A DNA stretch of 5,667 nucleotides from Gammaproteobacteria bacterium (GTDB lineage Bacteria > Pseudomonadota > Gammaproteobacteria > SZUA-140), in assembly GCA_026994735.1 (NCBI GenBank), contig JALWQD010000190.1:1-5667 (forward strand), written 5' to 3'. The notes beneath the pieces are model-generated. The model was given only the letters and a program-made list of their open reading frames with translations. It was not told where the DNA came from and did no database searches. Shown piece by piece: positions 5,360 to 5,667 of this stretch. Position numbers and translations under genes: made by a program. The number at the start of each line of letters is the position of its first letter. Position 1 is the stretch's first letter.

Positions 5360-5667
5360 GTGACTTTGCAGGCTCTGCTTTTTGATGTTGACGGTACCCT
5401 GGCCGAAACCGAGCGTGATGGTCATCGCCCGGCCTTCAATATGGCCTTTGCTGACAACGGTCTTGATTGGCATTGGGATGAAGCGCTGTATGGTGAACTG
5501 CTGGCGGTTACTGGTGGCCAGGAACGCATGCATTATTTTATCGAGCATTATCTCGATGAAGCAGCGCGGCCTGCGAACGCTGCCGAACTGGTGCCTCTCT
5601 TGCATAAACAGAAGAACGAGCACTTTGCCAAACTGATTCGCAATGGCGATGTAGCCCTGCGTAGCGG
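5360..5667 (+). CDS. CbbY-like HAD-family phosphatase (partial, 3' end missing)
   Basis: This is the N-terminal 102 residues of a haloacid-dehalogenase superfamily phosphatase (subfamily IA, beta-phosphoglucomutase/CbbY branch). HAD motif I, FDVDGT (8-13), supplies the nucleophile Asp9 and the acid/base Asp11. It is followed by LAETE and a helical cap domain containing FNMAFADNGLDWHWDE and TGGQERM. The LAETE..H, GLDWHW and TGGxER signatures resemble Rhodobacter CbbY as I remember it. That enzyme removes xylulose-1,5-bisphosphate, an inhibitor of Rubisco. The window ends at GDVALRSG, just before HAD motif II, so motifs II-IV cannot be checked. The gene begins with GTG behind a strong ribosome binding site, 50 nt after bipA, and is probably co-transcribed with it. 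The Calvin-cycle role is inference; other sugar-phosphate substrates remain possible. Confidence 0.88.
   Translation, partial: MTLQALLFDVDGTLAETERDGHRPAFNMAFADNGLDWHWDEALYGELLAVTGGQERMHYFIEHYLDEAARPANAAELVPLLHKQKNEHFAKLIRNGDVALRS

Overview
The window looks like chromosomal DNA of a gammaproteobacterium. PgpA and BipA both closely match the enterobacterial proteins I remember in their motifs and lengths. Genes average roughly 50-60 % G+C. The gene starting at the right edge resembles CbbY, the sugar-bisphosphate phosphatase that often accompanies Calvin-cycle genes. This hints at an autotrophic (for example sulfur-oxidising) lineage, but that is inference only.

Layout from left to right. Positions 1-63 may be the last 20 codons of an upstream gene. 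Next comes a long AT-rich block without genes (about 32 % G+C over 61-480), followed by a GC-rich leader into pgpA (609-1112, +), a membrane enzyme of phosphatidylglycerol synthesis. Convergent to it is a minus-strand cluster of three genes, read right to left: a small family 2 glycosyltransferase (3354-2662), a DUF2064 nucleotidyl/glycosyltransferase-like protein overlapping it by 17 nt (2678-1998), and, after a 152-nt gap, a class I glutamine amidotransferase-like protein (1845-1141). The first two are the TIGR04283/TIGR04282 pair, known from rSAM/selenodomain and arsenosugar loci. Divergent from this cluster, across a 134-nt intergenic region with a perfect -10 box, is bipA/typA (3489-5309, +), a ribosome-associated GTPase. 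After 50 nt, with no terminator between, comes the CbbY-like HAD phosphatase, cut by the window end.

How they work together: pgpA and bipA are housekeeping genes with no functional link to each other. The glycosyltransferase and DUF2064 genes overlap and are almost certainly co-translated, and they probably act in one small-molecule pathway. The amidotransferase may belong to the same transcript, but the gap makes this less sure. I found no RNA genes, CRISPR arrays, insertion sequences or clear Rho-independent terminators. I do not see convincing evidence of a new biological system. The most open questions are the AT-rich block before pgpA and the purpose of the glycosyltransferase/DUF2064/amidotransferase set.
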